From NCBI RefSeq assembly GCF_002135375.1, contig NZ_NEGH01000007.1, positions 42,907-106,906 on the forward strand: a stretch of 64,000 bases of DNA, read 5' to 3'. A program made the translations under genes and the position numbers. Below, piece after piece: positions 1-9,756 of the stretch (positions are counted from its first letter, which is position 1; each line of letters starts with the position of its first letter). This DNA is from Acinetobacter sp. ANC 4558. GTDB lineage: Bacteria; Pseudomonadota; Gammaproteobacteria; Pseudomonadales; Moraxellaceae. The notes under the pieces are model-generated. The model was given only the letters and a program-made list of their open reading frames with translations, did not search any database and was not told the origin of the DNA.

Positions 1-845
1 TCTGGAGGCGTTTGTTCAAGTGCAGATTTGACTGCTTGTACAATACTTTGTAATGGATCAGAAATGGCTTGTGCAATTTCATCTGAAGTTACAGTGATTG
101 CACGTGGAACACCTTCTGCTAAGTTACGGCCACGAACTTCTATCTCTAAAGCTTTCGCCCCTTCTTCTGGTAAAGCCATCCCCACTTCTTTTTTAATATT
201 TTCAGCGGTTGTTTCACCAATTACACAGCCGTGTGCTTTGCGAACATAATTGATAATTTGTTCATCAAAGACATCTCCACCTATACGAAGTGAATCCGCA
301 TAGACACAGCCTTGAAGGGAAATAATTGCAATTTCAGTGGTACCACCACCAACATCAACAACCATAGAACCACACGCTTGCTCAACTGGCATTCCAGCCC
401 CTATTGCAGCTGCCATAGGCTCTTCAATTAAGCGTACATCACGTGCCCCTGCATTATATACAGCTTCACGAATAGCACGACGTTCTACAAGCGTAGATTT
501 ACATGGAACACAAACTACAACACGAGGTGCTGGTGGAAATAAACGTTTTTCATGTACTTTACCAATAAATTGGTTCAACATGGTTTCGGTCACTTCAAAA
601 TCTGCAATAACACCATCTTTCATTGGACGAATTGCAGAAATATTAGCGGGTGTACGACCTAACATTTGTTTTGCATCAAGACCAACCGCAGCGACAATTT
701 TTTGTGAACCGCTGTGTCGAATTGCCACAACAGTCGGTTCATTTAATATAATACCTCTGCCGGGCGCATAAATAAGTGTATTTGCTGTACCTAAGTCAAT
801 GGCTAAATCTGGTGAAAACAAGCCAATTAGTCGTTTTAGAATCAC
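1..845 (-). CDS. mreB: rod shape-determining protein MreB (partial, N-terminal part)
   Basis: Bacterial actin homologue that organises lateral cell-wall synthesis under the inner membrane. Only the first 281 codons lie in the window; the C-terminus runs off the left edge. The protein begins [21 protein letters not shown] and shows the actin phosphate-1 loop (DLGTANT, residues 17-23) and the phosphate-2 loop ([10 protein letters not shown], about residue 158 onward). The start is a GTG at 843-845, because no in-frame ATG precedes the conserved N-terminus. It diverges from gatC across about 130 bp. mreC and mreD would be expected beyond the edge. Identification is firm. Confidence 0.96.
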   Translation of the reverse strand, partial: MILKRLIGLFSPDLAIDLGTANTLIYAPGRGIILNEPTVVAIRHSGSQKIVAAVGLDAKQMLGRTPANISAIRPMKDGVIADFEVTETMLNQFIGKVHEKRLFPPAPRVVVCVPCKSTLVERRAIREAVYNAGARDVRLIEEPMAAAIGAGMPVEQACGSMVVDVGGGTTEIAIISLQGCVYADSLRIGGDVFDEQIINYVRKAHGCVIGETTAENIKKEVGMALPEEGAKALEIEVRGRNLAEGVPRAITVTSDEIAQAISDPLQSIVQAVKSALEQTPP

Positions 846-906
846 GGAGTCGTTCTCTATTAATCTTTATGTAAGACGCAAACGGTAACTTTAACTAAAT
901 GTGATG

Positions 907-935
907 CTTTGAACAAGTCAATCGCTTATTATAAC
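907..935 (+). promoter_or_regulatory. candidate gatCAB promoter
   Basis: TATAAC at 930-935 is a reasonable -10 box. Either CTTTGA (907-912, 17-bp spacer) or TTGAAC (909-914, 15-bp spacer) could be the -35. It lies about 45 bp upstream of the gatC start in the mreB-gatC divergent gap. Inferred from sequence only. Confidence 0.4.
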
Positions 936-977
936 GTACGATATTTTTATTTTTTTACACTAAATTTAGGTGATGTT

Positions 978-1292
978 ATGTCTACATCAGATGCACAGCA
1001 TTCTGAAGATCTAAATGCACAAACCGTATCGCAGATCGCACACTTAGCGCGTTTATCGTTAAATGAGACACAATCTGCCGAATATGCTCAAAGCCTAAAT
1101 AAAATTTTAGGTATGATGGAAAGCTTAAAAGGCATTGATACTGAAGGGGTTGAGCCCCTTAAAAGCCCATTTGATCATCCTCAACCATTACGTGAAGACG
1201 TGGTGAGTGAACAAAATCATCGCACAGAATATCAAGCCATTGCTCCTGCTGTTCAGGATGGTTTGTATCTCGTTCCTCGTGTGATTGAGTGA
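978..1292 (+). CDS. gatC: aspartyl/glutamyl-tRNA amidotransferase subunit C
   Basis: Small subunit of the GatCAB amidotransferase. It wraps around GatA/GatB and stabilises the complex that amidates Asp-tRNA(Asn) and/or Glu-tRNA(Gln). The product is 104 aa, the usual GatC length. It has the family pattern of an N-terminal helix (VSQIAHLARLSLNE) and the C-terminal stretch PLREDVVSE. An in-frame ATG at 909 would add 23 aromatic-rich residues that do not resemble GatC and overlap the likely promoter. The ATG at 978 follows an AGGTGAT ribosome-binding site. It is first in gatCAB, 51 bp before gatA. Confidence 0.95.
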   Translation: MSTSDAQHSEDLNAQTVSQIAHLARLSLNETQSAEYAQSLNKILGMMESLKGIDTEGVEPLKSPFDHPQPLREDVVSEQNHRTEYQAIAPAVQDGLYLVPRVIE

Positions 1293-1343
1293 TTTTCACT
1301 CACTTAAACTAATTTCTTCATTTAAACGTAAAGAATACTTCAT

Positions 1344-2822
1344 ATGTCAGATTTACATCGCTTATCGATTCGTGAACTTTCAACAGGATTAGCTGAGGCT
1401 AAATTCTCTTCACGAGAACTTACTGAACACTATTTAAAACGTATTGCAAAAATTGATACACAAGTAAAAGCTTATGTCACTGTCACTGCTGAGCAAGCTC
1501 TTGCTCAAGCTGATGCAGCTGATGCAGCCATAAAAGCTGGAAATGCAACACCCTTAACAGGCTTACCTATTGCACATAAAGATATTTTTTGTACCCAAGG
1601 AATTAAAACCACCGCAGGTTCAAAAATGCTTGATAACTTTATCTCGCCTTATGATGCAACAGTCGTTGCTCAAGGGAAAGCGGCAGGTTTAGTCACTTTG
1701 GGTAAAGTAAACATGGATGAATTTGCCATGGGATCAACCTCAGAATCCTCTTACTTTGGTGCAACCAAAAACCCGTGGGCACTTGATCATGTTCCAGGCG
1801 GATCCTCTGGTGGTTCTGCTGCCGCCGTTGCAGCCGATCTTGCACCATTTGCAACGGGTACAGATACTGGAGGTTCAATTCGTCAGCCCGCTTCATTCTG
1901 TGGTTTAACAGGTCTTAAACCGACGTATGGTCGTGTTTCTCGCTTTGGCATGATTGCGTATGCATCATCTTTAGACCAAGGTGGACCAATGGCACGTTCG
2001 GCTGAAGACTGTGCTTACTTAATGAATATTATGGCTGGACATGATGCTAAAGACTCAACGTCAATACAAAAAGATGTTGATCATTATGTAGAAAATTTAA
2101 ATAAAACAGCACTCAAAGGTTTACGTATTGGTATTCCGAAACAATACTTTAATGTTGCAGGTTTAAATGCAGATGTTAAAGCACGTGTTGAAGAATCTCT
2201 CAAGAAACTAGAAGAGTTAGGTGCAATTTTAGTTGAAATTGACCTTAATATGACGGAAAGCTACGTTCCAACGTATTACCTGATTGCCCCTGCTGAAGCC
2301 TCTTCGAATCTTTCTCGTTTTGATGGCGTTCGCTATGGCTACCGCTGTGAAAATCCTGTCGATCTTATGGATTTGTACAAACGTTCACGTTCAGAAGGTT
2401 TTGGTTCGGAAGTTCAACGTCGTATTCTCATTGGTACCTACGCGCTTTCTGCGGGTTACTACGATGCATACTATGTGAAAGCACAAAAAGTACGTCGTTT
2501 AATTCAACAAGACTTCTTAAAAGCATTTGAACATGTTGATGTGATTGCTGCACCATCTGCGCCAACAACAGCATATAAAATTGGTGCGTCTTTAGATCCA
2601 GTTGAAATGTATTTAGGTGATATTTACACCATTGCGGTTAACCTTGCAGGACTTCCTGCAATCAATGCACCTGTTGGTTTTGATCAAAATAATTTACCTG
2701 TAGGCTTACAATTAATTGGTAACTATTGGTCAGAATCTCAATTGCTATCTGTGATACATCAGTATCAACAAGCAACAGATTGGCATACAAAACGTGCGGC
2801 AATTGCTGAGGAGAACGCATAA
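1344..2822 (+). CDS. gatA: aspartyl/glutamyl-tRNA amidotransferase subunit A
   Basis: Amidase-signature subunit that hydrolyses glutamine and passes ammonia to GatB. The 492-aa length is normal. The Ser-cisSer-Lys triad is visible: Lys79 in LPIAHKD, Ser154 in the GGSSGGS motif and nucleophile Ser178 in [11 protein letters not shown], numbered as in the family. The stop codon overlaps the gatB start by one base (TAATG), so the two are probably translationally coupled. Identification is firm. Which tRNA is amidated in vivo cannot be told from this window. Confidence 0.98.
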   Translation: MSDLHRLSIRELSTGLAEAKFSSRELTEHYLKRIAKIDTQVKAYVTVTAEQALAQADAADAAIKAGNATPLTGLPIAHKDIFCTQGIKTTAGSKMLDNFISPYDATVVAQGKAAGLVTLGKVNMDEFAMGSTSESSYFGATKNPWALDHVPGGSSGGSAAAVAADLAPFATGTDTGGSIRQPASFCGLTGLKPTYGRVSRFGMIAYASSLDQGGPMARSAEDCAYLMNIMAGHDAKDSTSIQKDVDHYVENLNKTALKGLRIGIPKQYFNVAGLNADVKARVEESLKKLEELGAILVEIDLNMTESYVPTYYLIAPAEASSNLSRFDGVRYGYRCENPVDLMDLYKRSRSEGFGSEVQRRILIGTYALSAGYYDAYYVKAQKVRRLIQQDFLKAFEHVDVIAAPSAPTTAYKIGASLDPVEMYLGDIYTIAVNLAGLPAINAPVGFDQNNLPVGLQLIGNYWSESQLLSVIHQYQQATDWHTKRAAIAEENA

Positions 2823-4297
2823 TGACAAAGAACAATGCGAAACCAAAATCAAACTTAATTGATGGTTGGGAAGTTGTCATTGGGATTGAAATTCATACCC
2901 AACTTGCAACGAAAACCAAAATTTTCTCTGGCTCCTCAACTGAGTTTGGTCAAGATCCAAATACTCAAGCCAGCCTTGTTGATTTAGCCATGCCTGGTGT
3001 ATTGCCTGTCTTGAATAAAGAAGTGGTTGATCTCGCGATTCGTTTTGGTTTAGGAATCGATGCGTATATTGATCAAGCATCGGTATTTGCCCGTAAAAAC
3101 TATTTTTACCCAGATTCACCCAAAGGCTATCAAATTAGCCAAATGGACAATCCTATTGTCGGTTTGGGTCATATTGATATTCAACTTGAAGATGGCACTG
3201 TCAAACGTATTGGCGTCACACGTGCACATTTAGAAGAAGATGCAGGTAAATCTGTTCATGATCAATTTGAAGGGCTGTCGGGTATAGATTTAAACCGTGC
3301 AGGCACACCTTTACTTGAAATTGTGTCTGAACCTGACATGCGTTCTGTAGAAGAAGCTGTGACGTATATTAAAGCGATACATACTTTAGTTCGCTGGCTT
3401 GGTATTTCCGATGGCAACATGGCAGAAGGTTCATTCCGTGCCGACTGTAACGTATCTTTACGTCGCCCTGGGCAACCATTTGGCACACGCTGTGAATTGA
3501 AAAACCTCAACTCATTCCGTTTTATTGAACAAGCCATTAATGTTGAAATTGAACGTCAAATGGATATTTTGGAAGATGGCGGTAAAATCGACCAAGAAAC
3601 ACGTTTGTTTGATCCTGTGAAAATGGAAACGCGTTCCATGCGTTCAAAAGAGGAAGCAAACGATTACCGCTATTTCCCAGATCCAGATTTATTACCAGTA
3701 TTGATTTCAGATGCTCAAATTGAAGCTGCACGCACAGCACTTCCAGAGCTACCTGCGGCTCGTCGTGCGCGTTTTGTCACTGACTTCGCTGTGACTGAGT
3801 ATGATGCTCACGTTCTGACTCTGACGCGTGAAATGTCTGAGTTTTATGAAGCTGTAGTAAAAGCTGCTGGCGGTAATGCACACGGTAAAATGTCTGCCAA
3901 CTGGGTCATGGGTGAATTTTCTGGTGCATTAAACAAAGCAGGTTTAGATTTAGCTGATTCTCCCGTTTCCGCTGAAAAGTTAGGTAACATGATTGCACGT
4001 ATCGTTGATAATACGATTAGCGGTAAGATTGCAAAGCAAGTGTTCGGCTTTATGTGGGATGAAGGCAAAACTGCGGATGAAATTATTGCGGAAAAAGGCC
4101 TGAAACAGGAAACGGATACAGGCGCAATTGAAGCAATTATTAAAGAAGTACTTGCTGCAAACGAGAAGATGGTTGAAGAGTATAAATCTGGTAAAGAGAA
4201 AGCTTTCAACGGTCTTGTTGGTCAAGTAATGAAAGCCTCTAAAGGTAAAGCCAATCCAGCGCAAGTCAATGAATTGATGAAAAAATTGATTGGTTAA
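2822..4297 (+). CDS. gatB: aspartyl/glutamyl-tRNA amidotransferase subunit B
   Basis: Kinase/transamidase subunit that activates the misacylated aminoacyl-tRNA and transfers ammonia from GatA. The protein is 491 aa. The N-terminal cradle domain begins [13 protein letters not shown], and [14 protein letters not shown] and [14 protein letters not shown] are family hallmarks. The C-terminal ~100 residues form the YqeY-like tRNA-binding tail ([11 protein letters not shown]). It is the last gene of gatCAB and is followed directly by a hairpin terminator. Confidence 0.98.
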   Translation: MTKNNAKPKSNLIDGWEVVIGIEIHTQLATKTKIFSGSSTEFGQDPNTQASLVDLAMPGVLPVLNKEVVDLAIRFGLGIDAYIDQASVFARKNYFYPDSPKGYQISQMDNPIVGLGHIDIQLEDGTVKRIGVTRAHLEEDAGKSVHDQFEGLSGIDLNRAGTPLLEIVSEPDMRSVEEAVTYIKAIHTLVRWLGISDGNMAEGSFRADCNVSLRRPGQPFGTRCELKNLNSFRFIEQAINVEIERQMDILEDGGKIDQETRLFDPVKMETRSMRSKEEANDYRYFPDPDLLPVLISDAQIEAARTALPELPAARRARFVTDFAVTEYDAHVLTLTREMSEFYEAVVKAAGGNAHGKMSANWVMGEFSGALNKAGLDLADSPVSAEKLGNMIARIVDNTISGKIAKQVFGFMWDEGKTADEIIAEKGLKQETDTGAIEAIIKEVLAANEKMVEEYKSGKEKAFNGLVGQVMKASKGKANPAQVNELMKKLIG

Positions 4298-4314
4298 TTA
4301 ACTTGATTATTATG

Positions 4315-4342
4315 AAAAAGCCTCGATTTATCGAGGCTTTTT
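4315..4342 (+). terminator. rho-independent terminator after gatB
   Basis: A GCCTCGA/TCGAGGC hairpin with a short TTTA loop, flanked by AAAAA and TTTTT, 18 bp after the gatB stop. It could work in both directions, but the minus-strand gene on the right ends about 80 bp away. Confidence 0.85.
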
Positions 4343-4421
4343 CTCTTACTAAAATATTCAATTTATATTTGATCATCTTTGGTATTCATTTTCGTTATTT
4401 GTCTTGTTCAATAGACGCTCA

Positions 4422-5327
4422 TTAATTCTTCTTTTTACAAAGCAAATGGTGATTAGGTTTAATAATTAGCCACACAGCGATACAAACAATTAAAGCACCG
4501 ATAATAAACTCTCCAGAAATAACTTCATCAAGAAAAAAATAACCCCACATAACTGCAAAAGGTGGGATTAGAAAAGTTACAGTAAGTGAACGAAGTGGTC
4601 CGATATTCGTAATTAATTGAAAATATAAAATATAAGCAAGCGCTGTACAAATTATACCAACTGCGATAACGCATGCCCAAACATCTGCCTGTAGCCAATT
4701 CACTTTTGTATCATAAGTGAGTGAAAAAATAAAAAAGGGAATTAAAAATAGAATTGCGCCTATTTGACTTCCAAAAGCAATTGTTGTTGAATCTAAATCA
4801 TCTTCCTCAGAAATCCATTTACGTGTTAAAAACCCAGAAAGACCGTAACAACTTGTAGCAATTAAACAACTTATTACTCCCCAAATAAGATATTTAGATT
4901 CTTCAATTTTTCCAAACGTCGTAATAATCATTATTCCGACCAGTCCCAAAAATACACCCATACATTTGCGAAGAGATAGTTTCTCATTAAAAAAAGAAAA
5001 ACCAATTAAAGCCCCCATGAGCGGAGTAGTCGCATTTAAAATTGAAGAGTAACCCACAGATAACCAATTGGCAGCAAAACAATACATTAGAAAAGGAAGT
5101 CCCGTATTAATAATACCTAATATGAGTAAAGATCCTAATTTACCTTTAAATGTAAATGACATTCGAAGTATTAAAAAAATACCAATCAATCCTATTAAAC
5201 CAAAGAATACTCGGAGAAATGCTGTATTAATTGCATTAAATTGAGGAACTGCAATGCGCATAAAAAGAAAACTTGCCCCCCAAATTGCAGCAAGTACAAT
5301 TAGCCTTATATAATCTGATAATTGCAT
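4422..5327 (-). CDS. EamA/DMT-family inner-membrane transporter
   Basis: Drug/metabolite transporter superfamily permease of 301 aa. About ten hydrophobic segments form two EamA repeats (roughly residues 5-140 and 155-290). Typical features are the WGASFLFMRIAV opening and the ATTPLMGALIGFSFFNEKLSLRK turn between segments. Such proteins usually export amino acids or small metabolites; the substrate cannot be read from sequence. It is a stand-alone gene facing the gatB terminator. The conserved opening MQLSDYIRLIVLAAIWG supports the ATG start. Confidence 0.85.
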   Translation of the reverse strand: MQLSDYIRLIVLAAIWGASFLFMRIAVPQFNAINTAFLRVFFGLIGLIGIFLILRMSFTFKGKLGSLLILGIINTGLPFLMYCFAANWLSVGYSSILNATTPLMGALIGFSFFNEKLSLRKCMGVFLGLVGIMIITTFGKIEESKYLIWGVISCLIATSCYGLSGFLTRKWISEEDDLDSTTIAFGSQIGAILFLIPFFIFSLTYDTKVNWLQADVWACVIAVGIICTALAYILYFQLITNIGPLRSLTVTFLIPPFAVMWGYFFLDEVISGEFIIGALIVCIAVWLIIKPNHHLLCKKKN

Positions 5328-5650
5328 ATTCTCGCCTTTTCACAATAAGTTCTTTTTAGCTACATTATTTATAAATAATCATATTTTTATATTGATCACT
5401 TACAAACAGATCAGCTCTCGACATAGAACGTTAACAAATCAAATGGTTTTTAAAAATCCAAATCTTGTGAAAATAATTTAAATCTACTTATTCCTTAGAA
5501 TATTTATATTGAATATTTAGTTTTACGTAACAGCTCAAAATTCATAATAATTTAATATTTACAACCAATGTCGCAAACCCACAAATTCAATTTTTATGCT
5601 AACTTAAACATGAGATACTGATAAATAAACCACAAGAAAAGGAAGTAAAA
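5328..5650. other. A/T-rich intergenic region
   Basis: This divergent gap between the DMT exporter and the PfpI-like gene should hold both promoters. I see no conserved operator, RNA gene or coding remnant. An AAGAAAAGGAAG ribosome-binding region lies just before the ATG at 5651. Confidence 0.5.
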
Positions 5651-6229
5651 ATGTCAAAACAAATTTTAATGTTAGTTGGGGACTATGCTGAAGATTATGA
5701 AACCATGGTGCCTTACCAATTCTTAACAGGCTTAGGTTATACCGTACATGCTGTATGTCCAGATAAAAAGACAGGTGATAGTATTGCCACCGCAATTCAT
5801 GACTTTGAAGGTGAACAAACGTATAGCGAAAAACGTGGACATAACTTTGCCATTAATTATGACTTTTCGGCAGTGAACACACAAAACTACATTGGTTTAG
5901 TCATTCCAGGAGGACGTGCTCCCGAATATTTACGGATGCATGATCGTGTCATTCATATTGTTCAAGAATTTGACCAAGCCAAAAAACCAATTGCAGCCGT
6001 TTGTCATGGTGCTCAGCTCCTTGCTGCTGCAAATATTTTACACGGACGTTTATGTTCAGCCTACCCGGCATGTGCAGCAGAAGTAAAACTTGCAGGTGGA
6101 ACCTATGCAGATATTGCAGTTACCGAAGCCGTAACAGATGGTCATTTAATTACAGCTCCAGCTTGGCCAGCACATCCTGCATGGTTAGCACAATTCATTA
6201 AAGCATTAGGTGCAACAGTCACTATTTAA
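5651..6229 (+). CDS. DJ-1/PfpI family protein
   Basis: Cytoplasmic 192-aa member of the class-I glutamine-amidotransferase-like DJ-1/PfpI superfamily (deglycase, chaperone or protease-like roles in relatives). The nucleophile elbow [10 protein letters not shown] places the catalytic Cys at 118 followed by His119. The upstream acidic partner lies in the [14 protein letters not shown] segment. The physiological substrate is unknown. It is monocistronic, with a strong terminator 12 bp downstream. Confidence 0.87.
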   Translation: MSKQILMLVGDYAEDYETMVPYQFLTGLGYTVHAVCPDKKTGDSIATAIHDFEGEQTYSEKRGHNFAINYDFSAVNTQNYIGLVIPGGRAPEYLRMHDRVIHIVQEFDQAKKPIAAVCHGAQLLAAANILHGRLCSAYPACAAEVKLAGGTYADIAVTEAVTDGHLITAPAWPAHPAWLAQFIKALGATVTI

Positions 6230-6237
6230 ACAATTCC

Positions 6238-6279
6238 TATCTATAAAACCTCTCTATTATTAGAGAGGTTTTATAGATA
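6238..6279. terminator. strong hairpin terminator, probably bidirectional
   Basis: A perfect inverted repeat of at least 15 bp (CTATAAAACCTCTCT and its complement) around an ATTATT loop, extendable to 18 bp. It lies between the convergent PfpI-like and DinB-like genes. Confidence 0.8.
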
Positions 6280-6330
6280 GCCAATCAAAAAATTACTTTA
6301 AAACACTTAAATTATTGAACAAATCAAGCA

Positions 6331-6840
6331 TTAAAAAAGTGGTGATTCACTAAGCCTACGCTCAGGTTCATATTGATGAATAAAAACAGTATAAGTATCT
6401 GCAGGATGTACTACTTTTGCATGATGCAAAGCATGAGCGATATTTCCTCGGTGATAAGTCCCATGATTAATCATATGAAAAAGGATTTCTTCAACGGAAA
6501 GACTCCCCATCTTCTGATCAATAAACTGAAAATGTAGAACTTGAGACAACTGTTCAACGTGAAGATGCTTAGAAAAATCAATAAACCATTGATTTGAAAT
6601 TTGAATACGTTTCTCTAACATATCAAGAGAAGGTAATAGATCTGTATTAGTTTGGGTATGTAACGGTTCTGTATTTTCTAAGCGAGAACGAAATAGTTCT
6701 TCTACAATGACCATATGATTGAATTGCTGTTTTGCAAAATTGTAATCGTCTAAATATTGCACCTGATCAATTTGCGCTATTGCCTTAAATAAACGTTGAT
6801 CAGACCATTGCTTGTATAAAAACAGTTTTTCAAAATCCAT
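6331..6840 (-). CDS. DinB-family putative metal-dependent enzyme
   Basis: A 169-aa protein of the DinB/YfiT four-helix-bundle superfamily (damage-inducible or thiol-transfer-like enzymes). The three-histidine metal site is visible: His42 in FNHMV, and His126 and His130 in MINHGTYHRGNIAHAL. The C-terminal sequence is proline/arginine rich. No SOS box is evident upstream. The reaction is unknown; membership is inferred from the spaced histidines and length. Confidence 0.8.
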   Translation of the reverse strand: MDFEKLFLYKQWSDQRLFKAIAQIDQVQYLDDYNFAKQQFNHMVIVEELFRSRLENTEPLHTQTNTDLLPSLDMLEKRIQISNQWFIDFSKHLHVEQLSQVLHFQFIDQKMGSLSVEEILFHMINHGTYHRGNIAHALHHAKVVHPADTYTVFIHQYEPERRLSESPLF

Positions 6841-6956
6841 TTAAGTCAACCTAAAACATTTTTTCTAGCACATCATAAAGATAGCGCTCTACGATTTAAA
6901 ATCATTTTTGGTATTTATCTTTCAAATTTTATCTATACTTCAACAACGGAGAAATC

Positions 6957-6995
6957 TTCATTGTGATTTTTAATCATTCAATTTTTCACAATGAA
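6957..6995. repeat. 10-bp inverted repeat in intergenic DNA
   Basis: TTCATTGTGA at 6957-6966 and its exact complement at 6986-6995, separated by 19 A/T-rich bases. It lies between the DinB-like gene start and the 3' end of the next minus-strand gene. It could be an operator for the DinB-like gene or a weak terminator for the upstream gene, but it has no clear T-tract. Confidence 0.45.
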
Positions 6996-7029
6996 AATCT
7001 TCACTTTATTCATCGTTATCGTTCTTTAC

Positions 7030-7554
7030 TTATCTATCTCCCATCAAACCCAGTTTATTCCAAATATCAGGCGTTAAAAAAGTGGTAACTAACTTGGTTA
7101 AATCCATATAACGAACCAATCCTTTTAATTGTTGCTTAACTTCAGGATTCTTTAAAATTTCTTCGCCTGTGCTACGCCCAAGTTCCTGAAAACTGTCTCC
7201 AACTGCTTCTATTCCTTCTTGTTGAATCACGGTTTTGGTTTGAGCTGAACATTGTTCCACAATAATACGCTGTAAGACCTGAGCAACTTTTTTATCCAAC
7301 TGCTGTTTTTGTTCTGGACTTACCTGACTAAACGCTTTTAAATCTGGATGTGCAGATAAAGCCACAAACGTCCATTGTAATACCGCTGTTTTATCAGCTG
7401 CGGTAGTTGACTGTACTAAACAATCACTTAATTGATCAACGCTCGATCCTGCCATTGTTGTTTGTGTGATTCCAATTAAGGCTGTCGTTATAACAATCAC
7501 TTGGCTCATGCGTATTATTTTTTTATTCGTTGTTTTTGCAATTGAATTCCACAT
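7030..7554 (-). CDS. exported protein of unknown function
   Basis: A 174-aa protein I do not recognise by name. It has a basic N-terminus and a hydrophobic stretch (SQVIVITTALIGITQTTMAGSS) that reads as a signal peptide cleaved near residue 36, so a periplasmic location is likely. The mature part is helical and Q/K-rich with two cysteines (DCLVQ and EQCSAQ) that could form a disulphide. An alternative ATG at 7509 (MSQVIVI) would also give a signal peptide. No neighbour suggests a role. Confidence 0.65.
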   Translation of the reverse strand: MWNSIAKTTNKKIIRMSQVIVITTALIGITQTTMAGSSVDQLSDCLVQSTTAADKTAVLQWTFVALSAHPDLKAFSQVSPEQKQQLDKKVAQVLQRIIVEQCSAQTKTVIQQEGIEAVGDSFQELGRSTGEEILKNPEVKQQLKGLVRYMDLTKLVTTFLTPDIWNKLGLMGDR

Positions 7555-7769
7555 TGTTTTAGTTCCAATACATCAATAATTTGGATCTATCATACAAGTA
7601 AATGATTTAAATATAATGGAGTTTTTGTCAAATATAAAAACAATATCTCACTTTAAAATTACATTTTTTTAAATTATTTTTTTCAACTCGATTTGATTTC
7701 CCATTTCATTATCAAGTTTTTAAATACAATATAATATCGTTGTCACGTTAATATGGGATAAATTTTAAT

Positions 7770-8113
7770 ATAAAAATAATTACATCTAAATTCTTAATAT
7801 TGGCAACATTTCCATGTTATGCCTTAAGTTGTGTCCAAGAGAACCACGATTACCTAAATTTTCCAACGCTGAATAATTGCGAAAAAACAAATATCATCTA
7901 CTCAATTAGACAAGCGAATTTTCATAATCATGTGAAGTGCCAATGTATGGCGTGATGGTTGAACATCCGCTAGAAGACGGGCGACTTAAAATAACTGATC
8001 TTTAGCAGGAGAAAAAGAGCTGTCATTTTAACTTTAAACTCAACTCTAAAGATGCACAGCAACTAGAACTATTATTTCTATCCAGTATTAGTTTAATCCT
8101 TGATACAATCTAA
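7770..8113 (+). pseudogene. decayed gene for a small exported protein
   Basis: Plus-strand coding remnant. The frame from 7770 reads like a signal peptide (KIITSKFLILATFPCYALSC) and continues (YLNFPTLNNCEKTNIIYSIR) to a TGA at about 7953. Coding character then continues in another frame from about 7946 (YGVMVEHPLEDGRLKITDL), meets a TAG at 8003, and goes on (FNFKLNSKDAQQLELLFL) to a TAA at 8111-8113. No ATG starts the first frame; the expected start position reads ATA. A lost start, one frameshift and one internal stop indicate a recent pseudogene. I do not recognise the family. Confidence 0.6.
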
Positions 8114-8151
8114 ATACTAAATACGCTGCTTAACATGCAATTCATATTTTA

Positions 8152-9243
8152 TTATCGAACGTCTGTTTCAATTTTTTCTAAACTCCAAGCGCCTCCTACA
8201 AATCCTTTACATACACCTGTCCAGCCCTCTTCAGTATGTATAAAATTCTGACCATTCCAAATCCATTGCTCATGTGACCAGCAATCTCCAAGCCCTCTTC
8301 CTTTATGTGAGGCATATAGCTCACCAGATGAAAGATCTGTCATACTATCAGTGACTAACACAGCTGGGCCTTGTAACGACTCATTTAAAACCCAAGCACC
8401 ATACCCAGCATTATATGCACCTCGCCAACACAACATCGTTGCAAGCACACGTTGATGACTTAATTTATATAATTGAATATTGCCAAAATTATAGCCGTCT
8501 TGATCACTGTCATAAGTACCTTCACAATTATCATCTGCTCCATTTTGTTTGGTTTTTGCAGTTTTTAATGAAGACAGTACGCTATTATATTGAGGTGAAT
8601 GAGGCGCTAACGTTAAATATTCTTTTTCATCGGTTTTAACTCGTTTTACAATAGTTTTGGGCTGTGGCTTTAAAATACCTGTCTCATTTTTTGTTCCTTT
8701 ACGAATTAATGCACCTATTGTTCCTATGCGTTTTTGAAAATCATCCATTTTTAATAAAACCGCAGTCATTCCTGCATCTGAAACAATCCAATGTTCCGTT
8801 TTATTTTTAAACTCTATCTTTACATTCTGATTTGCCAGCTTCAGTAAAGCTTGTACTTGCTTCCCGTTAAATTCACCGCTCAATAATTCTTCAGTGTTTT
8901 TGGGACTTGAAACTACACCATAATCTTGCCCATTTAGCCAAAGTCGAATTGGATCTTTTATGCTGAGTTCTTCATCATTAGAAAGTAAATATTCAATTTT
9001 TACAGGTTGACGTTCACCTGCTTTTCGCGTGATTAATATGGATGCTGGTTGTAAGTCTTCATCGGTATTCTCTGACTGAAATCCAGCCGCACGGCAAGTA
9101 CCAATATTACTACATGCAATTTCCCATTCACCATGACTAAAAACCATCGGTTGAATATTCTGAGCTAGACTCACTGGTGCAAGAATACTACTGCCAAGAA
9201 AAAATGATATTTGAGCAATTTGTTTCATAACCATCACAACCAT
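8152..9243 (-). CDS. DUF1176 domain-containing exported protein
   Basis: A 363-aa protein with an N-terminal signal peptide (MKQIAQISFFLGSSILAPVSLAQ). The rest matches the DUF1176 pattern known to me from proteobacteria: GEWEIACSNIGTCRAAGF near the N-terminus and a Cys/Trp-rich C-terminus (CWRGAYNAGYGAWV, GLGDCWSHEQWIWNG, GWTGVCKGFVGGAW). The paired cysteines suggest periplasmic disulphides. The function is unknown. Translation could start at 9243 or at the in-frame ATG at 9228; the latter gives a more standard signal peptide. Confidence 0.82.
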   Translation of the reverse strand: MVVMVMKQIAQISFFLGSSILAPVSLAQNIQPMVFSHGEWEIACSNIGTCRAAGFQSENTDEDLQPASILITRKAGERQPVKIEYLLSNDEELSIKDPIRLWLNGQDYGVVSSPKNTEELLSGEFNGKQVQALLKLANQNVKIEFKNKTEHWIVSDAGMTAVLLKMDDFQKRIGTIGALIRKGTKNETGILKPQPKTIVKRVKTDEKEYLTLAPHSPQYNSVLSSLKTAKTKQNGADDNCEGTYDSDQDGYNFGNIQLYKLSHQRVLATMLCWRGAYNAGYGAWVLNESLQGPAVLVTDSMTDLSSGELYASHKGRGLGDCWSHEQWIWNGQNFIHTEEGWTGVCKGFVGGAWSLEKIETDVR

Positions 9244-9279
9244 ATTTCATTGATTTAAAATAATCCATCAACTTAGGCT

Positions 9280-9648
9280 TTATTTCAATTTCTGAACCAA
9301 TAAATTTTCAGGAACCCAACCACTTTCCCCATCTTGAATACGTGTACACCACATCCATCCATTCAAAGACTGGTCAACTTTTAATTCATCTCCAGCATTC
9401 ACTTCTAATTCTTTAGCAGTATAATTCTCTAAAGCATATCCAGAGTTTTCATCTACTCGATCAATAATTTGCTCAGGAACCCAGCCGCCACTTTGACCTT
9501 CCACGGTACAAAAGAACCAATGATCCCAATTATTTTCCCCTAAATATTTCTCACCAATATTTAGATAAGTTCCTTTTTGAAATGTGATGGGGTTTGGGAA
9601 TTCACTACGATGCTGCCGAATAGCAATAAACTTCATTATATTTACCAT
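9280..9648 (-). CDS. tandem SH3-like domain protein
   Basis: A 122-aa protein made almost wholly of two bacterial SH3-like repeats. Each ends in the same pattern (GGWVPEQIIDRV near residue 58 and SGWVPENLLVQKL at the C-terminus), with aromatic W-W-F/W-C segments before it. There is no signal peptide, so it is probably cytoplasmic, unlike most bacterial SH3b proteins, which are exported cell-wall binders. An in-frame ATG at 9636 (MKFIAIRQH) is an equally good start. It lies 36 bp upstream of the DUF1176 gene on the same strand and may be cotranscribed with it. Confidence 0.75.
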   Translation of the reverse strand: MVNIMKFIAIRQHRSEFPNPITFQKGTYLNIGEKYLGENNWDHWFFCTVEGQSGGWVPEQIIDRVDENSGYALENYTAKELEVNAGDELKVDQSLNGWMWCTRIQDGESGWVPENLLVQKLK

Positions 9649-9756
9649 AATAATCTGAATATCTATTTCACTTCATTGTGCATAAATTATTCATGCTCAA
9701 TTCAAGACAAAATATAAAGTTCAGCTAAATAATCATTTTATTTTAAAATTAGATTA

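Noticed and set aside
28..771. Plus-strand open frames at 28-249 and 337-771
   Set aside because: They lie antisense to mreB, whose minus-strand frame has clear actin motifs; their own translations resemble nothing.
909..977. Upstream extension of gatC from the ATG at 909
   Set aside because: It adds a Tyr/Phe-rich stretch foreign to GatC and covers the likely promoter; the ATG at 978 has a good ribosome-binding site.
3844..4264. Two long minus-strand open frames inside gatB
   Set aside because: Shadows of gatB; no ribosome-binding site or recognisable domain.
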